Assembly (NCBI GenBank): GCA_964464925.1
Contig: CAYXLI010000029.1
Location: 1 to 64,000 of the forward strand
Direction of reading: 5' to 3'
Source: CAYXLI01 sp964464925
GTDB lineage: Bacteria; Acidobacteriota; Terriglobia; Bryobacterales; Bryobacteraceae
Length of the DNA stretch: 64,000 nt
Below the pieces are notes generated by a model. That model ran no database searches. It was not told the origin of the DNA and saw only the letters and a program-made list of their open reading frames with translations. The translations under genes and the position numbers were made by a program. Numbering within the stretch: the stretch's first letter is position 1; the number at the start of each line of letters is the position of its first letter. Below are positions 53,170 to 61,308 of this stretch, in pieces.

Positions 53170-54093
53170 TCAGTTATTCGTAGCCGGCTGCGACGGATCC
53201 CGCCGGACCCACCGGTAAGCTCGGACCGAGTTCTTCCAGAAGTATTTCTCCGCTGCAGCCCGGCTCTTGCCCGCGAAATACTCCTGCACCAGCCTAAGAA
53301 CATCGGCATACGGCCGCCAGGTATCGCTATTGGGCCAGTCGCTTCCATACAATACGCGGTCTTCTCCGAACACGCCAAAGATCTCATCGAGCTTTGCGCG
53401 ATAGACACTGAGATCTCGAGGTACCCGGCCAGCGATGTGCCGGAATACCTCAGAAAGCTTTACAAATATATTCGGGCGCGTCGCGAACTCGCCAAGATCG
53501 GCCCGGTCTTGCATCTGCGGTAAATGGTCGAGTACGATACGCAATCCCGGCACCCGGTCATTTACCTTGAGAACAGCATCGAGCAGTTCAGGATTCGGAT
53601 TTGCGGTATCCAGCGTCAGGCCAGACTCCGCGAGGAGTCTCAAATCCGAAAGGAACTCCTGCCGCCCTGCCGTTTGTGAGAGGCTCCGGCCCCAAAGATT
53701 GCCGTACCGTATTCCCAAAAACAGCGGATCGCGATGAAAGCGCTCCAGGTTCGTTTTGAATTGCGGTTCTCCTGGCTCCAGATTCCCGATCGTGCCCACC
53801 AGCAGCGGAGTCTTCGCTATGGTATCGAGTACCCACTGGTTGTCTTCCAGCCAGGGGCTCGCCTCCACCTCAATTGCACCCACCACACCCAGCGGAGCCG
53901 CAATCTTACGGTACCGCCCGGGCAGCGCAGGTTTATAGAGGATCGCGTTGTCCTTCGGCGGCCAAGGAATTCCGTGCGGCCGTCGGGGGTCGAACAGGTG
54001 AATGTGCGTGTCAATGATAGGAATCGGAGGAGCGGCTGACATTCCGCTCATTCCGGCGGCGGCGGTCAGGAACGATCTTCGATCCATGTCCAT
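53170..54093 (-). CDS. Tat-exported amidohydrolase (TIM-barrel, amidohydrolase 2 family)
   Basis: 307 residues from the ATG at 54093, which overlaps the previous stop by one base (TGATG); GTG 54096 and ATG 54087 are alternatives. A Tat-like signal (DRRSFLTAAAG) is followed by the barrel with the metal-binding pair in IDTHIHLFDP, a later IVLDHLPQ, and YGSDWPNS with the conserved Asp. The family includes L-fuconolactonase-like lactonases and decarboxylases; the substrate cannot be read. It follows the PPC-domain gene and is read towards, but probably not into, the T6SS operon. Confidence 0.83.
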   Translation of the reverse strand: MDMDRRSFLTAAAGMSGMSAAPPIPIIDTHIHLFDPRRPHGIPWPPKDNAILYKPALPGRYRKIAAPLGVVGAIEVEASPWLEDNQWVLDTIAKTPLLVGTIGNLEPGEPQFKTNLERFHRDPLFLGIRYGNLWGRSLSQTAGRQEFLSDLRLLAESGLTLDTANPNPELLDAVLKVNDRVPGLRIVLDHLPQMQDRADLGEFATRPNIFVKLSEVFRHIAGRVPRDLSVYRAKLDEIFGVFGEDRVLYGSDWPNSDTWRPYADVLRLVQEYFAGKSRAAAEKYFWKNSVRAYRWVRRDPSQPATNN

Positions 54094-54590
54094 CACTTGG
54101 CTTCCAACAACATCACCCCGTTCTGATTAGGCTTGCGGATCAGCGGTGCGCCCGAATACTTCACAATCGTGACTTCACCCAGGTACAGAATCTTGCAGCC
54201 CTTTTCCAGATGTCCTCCGAACGCGCCTTTATCCGGAGCGGAAAGAGTGATGTGGATATGCGGTTCGCCGTTCGCAATGATGCCGCCTCCATTCAGAATT
54301 TCGAAAGGTCCTTTGATGGTCTTGAATAGGTCCTTCGGCTGCTCGGCGGTCGACGAAACATAATGGTACGTGCATTCCTGCACGGACCCGGCCGTTACCA
54401 TCACGTGTCCGTCGTGAATCCCTTTCTCTTTAATTACGTCCAGGATCGACTCCAGCAACAGTGAATCTCGGTCCAGCAACACGCGGTAGACCTCCTGCAC
54501 CTGCGCGGCCCCGAACACCTTCGGGGGTGTCGCGCTCCAGCCCACGCTGCTGACCATCACCAGGCCAATCCAGAGAAGTTTCATGTCCAT
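54093..54590 (-). CDS. Secreted PPC (DUF296)-domain protein
   Basis: 165 residues. A signal peptide (LLWIGLVMVSSVGWSA) precedes one PPC/DUF296 domain (ILDVIKEKGIHDGHVMVTAG, FEILNGGGII, GEPHIHITLS with the conserved His pair, and GGHLEKGCKILYLGEVTI). This domain is usually cytoplasmic, in bacterial single-domain proteins and plant AT-hook proteins, so an exported copy is odd. The overlap with the amidohydrolase gene shows one operon and suggests they act on the same compound outside the cytoplasm. The metal-like His cluster is kept. Confidence 0.75.
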   Translation of the reverse strand: MDMKLLWIGLVMVSSVGWSATPPKVFGAAQVQEVYRVLLDRDSLLLESILDVIKEKGIHDGHVMVTAGSVQECTYHYVSSTAEQPKDLFKTIKGPFEILNGGGIIANGEPHIHITLSAPDKGAFGGHLEKGCKILYLGEVTIVKYSGAPLIRKPNQNGVMLLEAK

Positions 54591-54929
54591 AGAGAATATC
54601 CCGGATTCCCTGCGCCGTGTGAAACCACAGATTCGGCGAAGATGGCCAACCGCTTTTCCAGATTCGTAAGTTGCTGGCGCAAAGATTGCAGCTTACAGTC
54701 CTTCGGGGTGAATCGAGCCAGTAGGAAAGCGAGGCCGGACAGAATTCGAATCGTGTCCGTCAACCTGCGCTCCGCGTGTCTTGGGGCCCGCTGGAATTGA
54801 CAGATCCAACAAAGGGGCGTAAGCTCGTAATCGACTGCGCAATCCCGCCACTCTCCAAACGATCTGAACTAAGTCAGGTCGTCTGAAGTCTCCCTCTCCT
54901 TAGCCAACAACTCTGAAAGGCCGCTGAAA
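54591..54929. other. Intergenic region, no supported gene
   Basis: 339 bp between divergent genes. A 60-codon minus-strand frame (54581-54763) has no ribosome binding site and was not accepted. TTGACA at 54797-54802 with a poor TAAGCT 17 bp later (54820-54825) is a possible promoter for the gene at 54930. Nothing else is seen. Confidence 0.4.
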
Positions 54930-55274
54930 ATGGAAATCCTGAAGTGGTTCTGCCTGGGAGCACTCGCGTTGGTAAGTATGTCGTGGCGTTCCGGCACGGA
55001 TATGCAACTCCTGCTTAATTGCCTCATATGTGCAGGGGCGACGCTAGCCGGCTATCGCACAGTCCGCGAGAGGCGGTTTGCCTGGGGAGCGGCCTTCTCA
55101 ACGATCGCGATTCTGTTCAATCCATGGATTCCCATTGAGATGCCGTCACGAGGCATGTTTATCGCATTGGTGGCAGCGTCTTTCTCCACCTTTGCGTTTT
55201 CGCTGCTTGCCTTTGCCGGGCAACCACTCACGTCAGCAGCTTATATGGCCCCAAGGCGAGCGCGCCGCAGTTAG
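54930..55274 (+). CDS. Small membrane protein of unknown function
   Basis: 114 residues. Four hydrophobic stretches at about 3-17, 26-40, 51-67 and 75-97 (for example MFIALVAASFSTFAFSLLAFA) point to a four-helix inner-membrane protein with a basic C-terminus (PRRARRS). GAAAGG lies about ten bases before the ATG. It is 36 bp before another small unknown gene. No family is recognised; it resembles small DUF6804-type membrane proteins only in size and hydropathy. Confidence 0.6.
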   Translation: MEILKWFCLGALALVSMSWRSGTDMQLLLNCLICAGATLAGYRTVRERRFAWGAAFSTIAILFNPWIPIEMPSRGMFIALVAASFSTFAFSLLAFAGQPLTSAAYMAPRRARRS

Positions 55275-55310
55275 TCAAATCCTTCTTAATGCCAAGGAAT
55301 GAGGTATTGA

Positions 55311-55700
55311 GTGAACGACGAAGTGACTGTCGGCACGATGTTATTGGAACAGGGAACTCTGCTACCCGATGGGATGGATCTCAACAAGCGCCAGCATCCA
55401 AGCGGATGGGTCTGCTTGGACGATGTAACCCAATATGATCTGGACCGCACAATGCGGCGGGCAGGCTGGAGATTGTTCTTGATGGCTGAGGAAATAAGCG
55501 GAACGGCGTTCGGATCTACACAGCAGAACGCGATAAATAAGGCCGTTGGGCGCCTGCTGGCAGGCGTAAAACTCCGTAAGTGTAACTGTCTGGAAATTAC
55601 AAAGGTCGCCCTGGGAAATTTTCTGGGACTGAAATACTCGCGCGTTTCAGGCTACGCGCGGCACATCCAAAAGAGTCTGTTCTTCGGCCGGCCCGGCTAA
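55311..55700 (+). CDS. Hypothetical 129-residue protein
   Basis: 129 residues from a GTG start with GAGG six bases upstream. It is soluble with balanced composition; segments such as PSGWVCLDDVTQYDLDRTMR and RAGWRLFLMAEEISGTAFG look like a folded alpha/beta protein. Four cysteines are not in any known metal motif, although CNC at about 97-99 could bind one. It lies 87 bp before a radical SAM gene in the same direction, so it could be a partner of it. It does not look like a RiPP precursor: there is no leader/core split. Confidence 0.6.
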   Translation: MNDEVTVGTMLLEQGTLLPDGMDLNKRQHPSGWVCLDDVTQYDLDRTMRRAGWRLFLMAEEISGTAFGSTQQNAINKAVGRLLAGVKLRKCNCLEITKVALGNFLGLKYSRVSGYARHIQKSLFFGRPG

Positions 55701-55787
55701 GCTGTTACGTTTGCTTCCCGGAATCAGTCTGATACTTGAACTGGGCACGCAGGGCGTTCCATGGGCGTCCTCCAAAGAAAGGATTCG

Positions 55788-56798
55788 ATGAGAACAATCG
55801 ACGTTCTTCACGCCTGGGGAAAAATCCTCAAGGGAGAACAGCCCTCTCTCTCCATTGAAATCACGCGCGAGTGTCCGCTCCGCTGCCCCGGTTGCTACGC
55901 CTATGAGGACGCGCATTTGGGCGGTGGAGTGACGTTGCGCAATTTGAATGACCGCAAGGGCTCGGAATTAGTCGAAGGTGTTCTCGACGTAGCAGATCGT
56001 CTCAAGCCGCTTCATCTCTCGATTGTCGGCGGCGATCCGCTCGTGAGATACCGCGAACTGGAAACGCTCGTCCCCTTGTTGCTGGCGCGTGGAATCTCGG
56101 TTCAGGTCGTGACCAGCGCATTTCGGCCCATGCCGGCCGAATGGGTCAGTATGGCGAACATGAAGATCGTTGTCTCCATAGATGGTCTTCAGCCGGAGCA
56201 CGACGTGCGTCGCGCGCCGGCGACATACGAGCGCATTATCAGAAACGTCGCCGGACAGCGAATCACCATACATTGCACCGTCACCGGCCAGATGATGAAG
56301 CGGCCCGGCTACTTGGGAGAATTTCTGAAGTTCTGGTCACCCCGGCCGGAAATTGAAAAGATTTGGTTCAGCCTGTTCACTCCGCAGGTCGGACATCAAT
56401 CACCCGAAGTTTTGGAACCGCAGGAGCGCCGCCAAGCAATCGCGGACATGCTTGAATTGCGGCTGAAGTTTCCCAAGCTCGAAATGCCCGAGGGGATGAT
56501 CCGTCAGTTTGCAACACCTCCAGATAGCCCGAAGGATTGTGTATTTGCCCTCACTACTCAAATCTTGTCCGCGGATCTGAAAACCAAGGTCACCCCGTGT
56601 CAGTTCGGCGGGAATCCGGATTGCAAATCGTGCGGGTGTGTCGCATCCATGGGGTTGGCGGCGATAGCCGCACACAAGCTGGGCGGCGTCATTCCGGTGG
56701 GAGCAATTTTCAAGGCCTCGATCGCGATTGGCCGTAAACGAACGGATCGGAGCGCCGAACCAGCGCCCATGGGAGATGAATTACGGGTGCTGCAGTAA
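55788..56798 (+). CDS. Radical SAM protein with C-terminal Cys cluster
   Basis: 336 residues from the ATG at 55788 (AAAGGA six bases upstream); an earlier ATG at 55761 has no such site. The iron-sulphur motif is Cys29-x3-Cys33-x2-Cys36 (CPLRCPGC) and the SAM-binding GGDP follows (VGGDPL). Near the end, CQFGGNPDCKSCGC resembles the auxiliary-cluster Cys spacing of SPASM/Twitch enzymes but is short. Such enzymes modify peptides or small molecules by radical chemistry. The substrate is unknown. Confidence 0.82.
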   Translation: MRTIDVLHAWGKILKGEQPSLSIEITRECPLRCPGCYAYEDAHLGGGVTLRNLNDRKGSELVEGVLDVADRLKPLHLSIVGGDPLVRYRELETLVPLLLARGISVQVVTSAFRPMPAEWVSMANMKIVVSIDGLQPEHDVRRAPATYERIIRNVAGQRITIHCTVTGQMMKRPGYLGEFLKFWSPRPEIEKIWFSLFTPQVGHQSPEVLEPQERRQAIADMLELRLKFPKLEMPEGMIRQFATPPDSPKDCVFALTTQILSADLKTKVTPCQFGGNPDCKSCGCVASMGLAAIAAHKLGGVIPVGAIFKASIAIGRKRTDRSAEPAPMGDELRVLQ

Positions 56799-56839
56799 TA
56801 ATTCGGGCCAAATCGCCTGCGGGCGCGTCTCATCAGTAG

Positions 56840-56857
56840 GCCGCCACAATTGGCGGC
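56840..56857 (+). terminator. Hairpin between radical SAM and RRM genes
   Basis: GCCGCCA (56840-56846), CAAT loop, TGGCGGC (56851-56857): a perfect 7-bp stem followed by a C/T-rich run. It could end the radical SAM message or, if the RRM gene starts further up, lie in its leader. Confidence 0.45.
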
Positions 56858-56950
56858 TCCCTTGCGTTCTACCTGTGCCCGCCTCGTGTCCGGCCTCGAT
56901 TAGCTCGCCAGTGCAGTGACGTTGCCAGTTAGCAACGATGGAGTATAGAA

Positions 56951-57235
56951 ATGACCAATATCTTCGTAGGCAACTTGTCCTACCAGACTACTGATGACGA
57001 TCTCAGAATCGCTTTCAGCGAATACGGTGCCGTAGAACGGGCGAGCGTTGTCCGGGATCGCGACAGCGGTCAATCGCGAGGCTTTGGCTTCGTCGAAATG
57101 ACCAATCCCAACGAGGCCACCACCGCGATGACCGCCCTGAACGGGCACGACATCGATGGGCGCACGCTAAACGTGAATGAGGCTAAGCCCCGGGAGAGGC
57201 GTGGCAATCAGAACGGTTCCGGCGGCCGCTGGTAG
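56951..57235 (+). CDS. RNA-binding protein with one RRM domain
   Basis: 94 residues. RNP2 (IFVGNLSYQ at 4-12) and RNP1 (RGFGFVEM at 43-50) are both intact, with the aromatic residues that stack on RNA. A short basic Gly/Arg tail follows (RERRGNQNGSGGRW). Such proteins, common in Acidobacteria and Cyanobacteria, bind single-stranded RNA and are often cold-induced. A 150-bp leader with the hairpin at 56840 could carry temperature control. It ends 24 bp before the next gene. Confidence 0.93.
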   Translation: MTNIFVGNLSYQTTDDDLRIAFSEYGAVERASVVRDRDSGQSRGFGFVEMTNPNEATTAMTALNGHDIDGRTLNVNEAKPRERRGNQNGSGGRW

Positions 57236-57259
57236 CTCAGCAGAAAGCAGATTAGTGCC

Positions 57260-57544
57260 ATGCCGTTCGCGAATCCGCTTTCCCGATCCTTTACGGCGTC
57301 CTCGATTCGCGTGAATGCGCCCACCCTCCCGGGTGTGTATGGCATATCCAATGCCCGCGAATGGATCTTTATCGGGACGTCAGGAAATATTCAGGCCAGT
57401 CTGATGGACCATTTGATGGAGGATAGCTCGGTCCGGAAAAGGAACCCCGCCGGGTTTGTCTTCGAGGTCTGCTATCCCGAGAGGCAAGCGGCGCGCTGTG
57501 AACGCCTCAAGTGCGAATACGGCCCCGTGTGCAATTCACAGTAG
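57260..57544 (+). CDS. Short GIY-YIG-like protein, probably catalytically impaired
   Basis: 94 residues. The GIY-YIG core is recognisable: PGVYGISNAREWIFIGTSGNI at 24-44 covers the GVY and FIG strands, and ERLKCEYGPVCNSQ at the end matches the closing part of the fold. Active members carry an Arg in the helix after the second strand; here that helix reads NIQASLMDHL with no Arg. The protein may bind DNA without cutting. It follows the RRM gene closely. The family link is from pattern only. Confidence 0.6.
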   Translation: MPFANPLSRSFTASSIRVNAPTLPGVYGISNAREWIFIGTSGNIQASLMDHLMEDSSVRKRNPAGFVFEVCYPERQAARCERLKCEYGPVCNSQ

Positions 57545-57665
57545 CCGTGGACCTGCAGATGCTGTCTGAATTCGGAATCACCTTGCAGGAAGTCCCGCTA
57601 ATGTGCCGGCAGACCGGCAAGAGATCGTTTGCGCCGCAGCGCAAGCCATCGCAGCTAAGTGAAAG

Positions 57666-57842
57666 ATGATGGATTACCAGATCGAAACACCAGAATTGAC
57701 TGAGGAAGTCTGGCGGGCTTGGATCCACAAGGGCAAACTTCGCGATCGCATTCGCGCCCGTAGACGGAAGTGGATCGCCGCTATTGCCTTTCTCGTCGTC
57801 GGCGCAGCGCTGATGGTTCGCTACTTCCTCTTAGGCACTTGA
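57666..57842 (+). CDS. 58-residue single-pass membrane protein
   Basis: Starts at the first of two adjacent ATGs and ends with TGA at 57840-57842. Residues 1-25 are acidic to neutral (TPELTEEVWRAWIHKGKLRD), 26-35 strongly basic (RIRARRRK), and 37-56 form one membrane helix (IAAIAFLVVGAALMVRYFLL). The basic patch before the helix predicts a cytoplasmic N-terminus. The weak ribosome binding site (GTGAAAG) lowers confidence. Function unknown. Confidence 0.55.
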   Translation: MMDYQIETPELTEEVWRAWIHKGKLRDRIRARRRKWIAAIAFLVVGAALMVRYFLLGT

Positions 57843-57957
57843 GAAACTTGCGCGTAGACTCGCTCGAACGTGTTCGTCCCACAATGCAGGACGGCCTCAC
57901 GGGACCGCAGTCTTGCGTTCTGGCGCTAGCGAACGCCTGTACGAAAAGCTGCTCAAA

Positions 57958-59103
57958 TCAATTCTTCGGGCCGGCGATAGGGTATCCCTGCCATAGATAT
58001 TCCAATGCCTCGGGCAGGGTTTGTTGTTTTACGGTGCGATCGGTGTGGCCAGCGTTACGTGCAAATACAAACTGATAGTGATAGCCTTTGGCGGCCAGGA
58101 CTCTGGCCATGTTCTCATTTGCCAGAACCCAGTCATGCATGTTGTCGTGCATCACGTTCGGATTCAGGAGGTCCCGGTCGCCGACTTCCATCCAGATGCG
58201 TATCGGTTTCACCGGGCTGTTGGGAATGAGGTGTTCGTGGAACTCCCATGCGCCGTGGGGCGTCTCCGGGTTCGATGGCCACTGCTGGTTCACGTAGGTC
58301 CCTGAGTAAGTGAGCACGCGGTGGTAAAGCTCCGGGTGATACCAAGCCATAATCAACGCACACGAGCCGCCGGAGCTGCCGCCCATGGTCGCCCGGCCCT
58401 CGGGATCTTTCGTCAGTTTCACGTTGTATTGCTTCTCGACGAGGGGCAGCACTTCTTTCTCGACGAACTCCGCATACCGGCCTGACATAGTGTCATATTC
58501 CAGGCCGCGTTCGCTTCCTTGGGCGTCGCCTGAGCCGTTGCCGATCGATATGGCGATCATCACCGGGACACGATGCTGCGCGATGAGATTATCCAGAGCC
58601 GTGAACAGCATCCGGTCAGGTCCATCCGCCCCTACGATGAATGGCGCTGCTGTACCGGGGACGTATTGTTTAGGGACATACACAGCCACCCGGCGAGTGT
58701 ACGGCGCGGGGTGGCTCGTCGTGACTACCAGCTTCGCGGGGTCGTTCGGGTCTGCCGTGCCGAAGGTATTTGGCTCGCGCGCGATACCGGGAAAGATTTT
58801 GCTGTCGGCCGATTCCATTGTGAATGTGTAGACCGCTCCCTGCGGCACTCCTTCCTGCGGCGTCATCTCCGGCGCGGGATTGTGCGTAGGGCCAAGGATG
58901 AAGTTTCCGTCGGCATTTGCCGGAGCATTCGCGCCGTCAGGCAATTCTTTCGCCTTAACATAACCGGGGGTGTTCGGATCGCGGGTAGGCGGCGTGGGCC
59001 GTGGAGGGCGTGCGGCAGGCGGCGCAGCCGGAGACTGGGCCATTGCCGAACCTAAGCCGGTAATCAGGCTGATCGAGAACGCGATGCTTAGAAGACGGAA
59101 CAT
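57958..59103 (-). CDS. Secreted enterochelin-esterase-like hydrolase
   Basis: 381 residues. A signal peptide (1-22) and a Pro-rich segment are followed by a CBM48-like strand region and an alpha/beta-hydrolase of the esterase D/Fes type. The nucleophile is Ser244 in GGSSGGS, the acid probably in EVGDRDLLN and the His in NAGHTDRT near the end. These enzymes cleave carboxylic esters such as feruloyl or siderophore esters; here the location is periplasmic or outside. AAAGGAA lies seven bases before the ATG. It lies 190 bp after the radical SAM gene and is probably transcribed separately. Confidence 0.88.
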   Translation of the reverse strand: MFRLLSIAFSISLITGLGSAMAQSPAAPPAARPPRPTPPTRDPNTPGYVKAKELPDGANAPANADGNFILGPTHNPAPEMTPQEGVPQGAVYTFTMESADSKIFPGIAREPNTFGTADPNDPAKLVVTTSHPAPYTRRVAVYVPKQYVPGTAAPFIVGADGPDRMLFTALDNLIAQHRVPVMIAISIGNGSGDAQGSERGLEYDTMSGRYAEFVEKEVLPLVEKQYNVKLTKDPEGRATMGGSSGGSCALIMAWYHPELYHRVLTYSGTYVNQQWPSNPETPHGAWEFHEHLIPNSPVKPIRIWMEVGDRDLLNPNVMHDNMHDWVLANENMARVLAAKGYHYQFVFARNAGHTDRTVKQQTLPEALEYLWQGYPIAGPKN

Positions 59104-59293
59104 TACAGATTCCTTTTCGTTTTCGTGATGTCAATTTCCGGCTCAATCGAGACACAGTTTGTTTTGTGCCTGATTCGTCGCTGGCGAGTCCCGCTCAAGC
59201 AACCCCGGGAAATCATCACCGATCTTATCTCAACACCCGGGATAGGATCTTTGATGCCACGATTGTTCGGCAGACGATTTCCTGCCGCCGTCC

Positions 59294-60835
59294 CTAGACG
59301 CCTGCAGGCACAACATTGGTCCCACGCCGATTCGACGTTTCGCTCGCCGCCAGTTCCTCGCGGAATCGGACGTGCCGGAGCCGCGTTAGCTCGACCAGAG
59401 GCCGCCACACGGCATGCACCAGATGGTATTTGATGAGCAACCGCCAGAACCGGTTGGAACGCTTGTATAGGTACGACATTGCCAGATATGGAGCAACGGC
59501 GCGCCAATCCGCGGGCCGGCGTTGCCAAATCGAAGCGTGTGAGAAGAGACGCTGATACATCCATGCATACCCCTCTTCCAGTTCCTCCGGTGACATGTGT
59601 TTCGGGCGGAACACCGCGTGCGCCGTATCGTACAGAGCCCAATCGCAGTGCAACAAGCGCCCTTCGGCTTCCATTTGCCGGAACAGCGGCGTCGCCGGGT
59701 ACGGGGTAAGAATGTGAAACGTCGCGCACTCCAGGCGGTTCTCCTCGATCCAGTCGGCTGTCCGGGTGAAAACGTCTTTCCGGTCGTGATCGAATCCGAG
59801 CACGAAGGAGCCATTCACCTGGATGCCGTTCTCGTGCAGCATGCGCACTCGCCGGGCATAGTCGCCGGCGTTCGGCGTTTTCTTCCTTGCATCGGTGAGA
59901 TTCTCGTCCGTGAGTGACTCGAATCCTACGAACACGCCCGTGCATCCAGCGACGGCCATCATACGGACCAACGCCGGATCGTCGGTAACATCGATGGTAA
60001 CTGCTGCGCTCCAGATCTTGTTCAGCGGTCGCAGTGCCTGGCACAGTGCGCGTAGATACGCCCGGTTGGACCCCAGATTGTTATCGACGAAGACGGCATA
60101 CGGTTGCTCATCCGCCGCGAACTCCGCGGCTACTTGGCCGGGATCTCGCATTCGGTACGGCATGCGCAGGCCTTCCGTCGCCAGATAGCAAAATCCGCAC
60201 CGGTTATGGCAGCCGCGAGTCGCAATTAGACTGGTCGTTGTCAGGAAGCTCTTTCGCGGCAGAATCGCCCGTCGTGGTGCGGGATCCTGGCGGTAGTCAC
60301 TCTCATAGGTTGCGATGTATTTCGACTGCAGACAGTTTGACTCGACGTCCGCCAGAATCTGCGGCCAAAGCTGCACGCCGTCGCCTACGGCAAGCGCGTC
60401 CGCATGCGGGGCACACTCTGCGGGACACGATAGGACGTGCAGTCCGCCCAGCACGACCTTGCTTCCGCGGCTGCGGTACCATTTCGCAAGCTCGAACGCC
60501 CTGTTCGCGAACGTCAGGTGGACCGTGATCCCGACCACCTCCGGCATAGGCTCAAAAGGCGGCCGCCCGTCGAGCAGGTTTTCATCCCAATACTGAACCT
60601 CCCAGTGTTCGGGTGTCGTCGCTGCGAAACTGGTCAACGCGAGCGTTGGCGTAAGCACGTGTTTACCGAAGCTCGCGTTTGCATCCTTCGGATAAAACGG
60701 ATTGATCAGAAGCGCGTACCGTGCCCTTATCTGTCCTCCCGCGATCGTTGCATCCAGAAACGGGGGCCGGCTCATTTCAGCTGGACACCATCGACGCTGT
60801 GGAGATTTCACAATGGCCTCGCGACTAGCGCTCAT
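59294..60835 (-). CDS. B12-binding radical SAM protein
   Basis: 513 residues from the ATG at 60835; an ATG at 60775 is a possible shorter start. A cobalamin-binding-like Rossmann domain (about 38-165: YALLINPFYP, VVLGGLHVLSCP) precedes the radical SAM domain with Cys209-x3-Cys213-x2-Cys216 (CHNRCGFC). The C-terminal part (FHILTPYPATPLFRQMEAEG, then EELEEGYAWMYQRLF) matches the large family that includes HpnJ, HpnR and many methyltransferases. Substrates include lipids, hopanoids and peptides; the one here cannot be read. No ribosome binding site is visible, and the promoter just upstream suggests a nearly leaderless message. Confidence 0.87.
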   Translation of the reverse strand: MSASREAIVKSPQRRWCPAEMSRPPFLDATIAGGQIRARYALLINPFYPKDANASFGKHVLTPTLALTSFAATTPEHWEVQYWDENLLDGRPPFEPMPEVVGITVHLTFANRAFELAKWYRSRGSKVVLGGLHVLSCPAECAPHADALAVGDGVQLWPQILADVESNCLQSKYIATYESDYRQDPAPRRAILPRKSFLTTTSLIATRGCHNRCGFCYLATEGLRMPYRMRDPGQVAAEFAADEQPYAVFVDNNLGSNRAYLRALCQALRPLNKIWSAAVTIDVTDDPALVRMMAVAGCTGVFVGFESLTDENLTDARKKTPNAGDYARRVRMLHENGIQVNGSFVLGFDHDRKDVFTRTADWIEENRLECATFHILTPYPATPLFRQMEAEGRLLHCDWALYDTAHAVFRPKHMSPEELEEGYAWMYQRLFSHASIWQRRPADWRAVAPYLAMSYLYKRSNRFWRLLIKYHLVHAVWRPLVELTRLRHVRFREELAASETSNRRGTNVVPAGV

Positions 60836-60841
60836 GCAGGA

Positions 60842-60870
60842 ACTTTATAGTATAAAGTACTTCGTGTCAA
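60842..60870 (-). promoter_or_regulatory. Promoter with 17-bp palindromic operator before the B12 radical SAM gene
   Basis: On the minus strand, TTGACA (60870-60865), 15 bp, TATAAA (60849-60844). ACTTTATA (60842-60849), one base, TATAAAGT (60851-60858) is a perfect inverted repeat that covers the -10, as a repressor site would. Transcription would start near 60837, two bases before the ATG. Confidence 0.55.
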
Positions 60871-60876
60871 GAGTCT

Positions 60877-61005
60877 TCATTTGCGCAAGCGCTGCAGATT
60901 CTCATGCCGCAACGCGCCGAATTCCTCCAGCAATGCGTAGAGTGATTTTCCATCGCTCTCATGGGTATGCGCCTCGTGTTCGAAAGGGTCAAAGGGCCGG
61001 TGCCA
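60877..61005 (-). pseudogene. Possible DinB-family fragment
   Basis: About 43 codons reading FDPFEHEAHTHESD...SLYALLEEFGALRHENLQRLRK, then a stop just before the radical SAM promoter. The helix resembles the first part of DinB-like proteins, where a charged loop is followed by LLxEFxxLRxxNLxxL. No start is evident and the rest of a DinB fold is absent, so if the match is right this is a remnant. The call rests on memory of the family pattern. Confidence 0.25.
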
Positions 61006-61034
61006 GCGCGTTCGCCCAAAACCTGCTCCTGCAA

Positions 61035-61220
61035 TCAGGCCGAATGCTTTTCGCGCTGCTTCATAAATTGATGCAGGACGAAAGGTACCTCGTCTGGATG
61101 CAATGCGCACCAGGCAATGAGGCGTTCAAGCTTAACGGAATCGTCTGCTACGGCGCTGATTTCCATCAGCTCGGTTTCGATTATCTCCGGGTCTCGCATA
61201 GCAACACCAGCATGGCACAT
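61035..61220 (-). CDS. Small hypothetical protein
   Basis: 61 residues from the ATG at 61220, or 54 from that at 61199. The composition is protein-like: acidic and helical (RDPEIIETELMEISAVADDS, then LERLIAWCALHPDEVPFVLH) with a basic end. No ribosome binding site is strong. The read frame overlaps the possible DinB fragment region only if that frame is extended upstream. Function unknown. Confidence 0.4.
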   Translation of the reverse strand: MCHAGVAMRDPEIIETELMEISAVADDSVKLERLIAWCALHPDEVPFVLHQFMKQREKHSA

Positions 61221-61308
61221 GCCGGCAACAACTGCGGTTCGAAGCAGGCTTCACGGCCGCTGGAGAGGGGCAGACCTTAGACCGGAAGAACACAGACTCC
61301 CAGGGAGT

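Noticed and set aside
54581..54763. 60-codon minus-strand frame before the PPC gene
   Set aside because: No ribosome binding site and no protein-like pattern beyond a short hydrophobic start; not strong enough to call.
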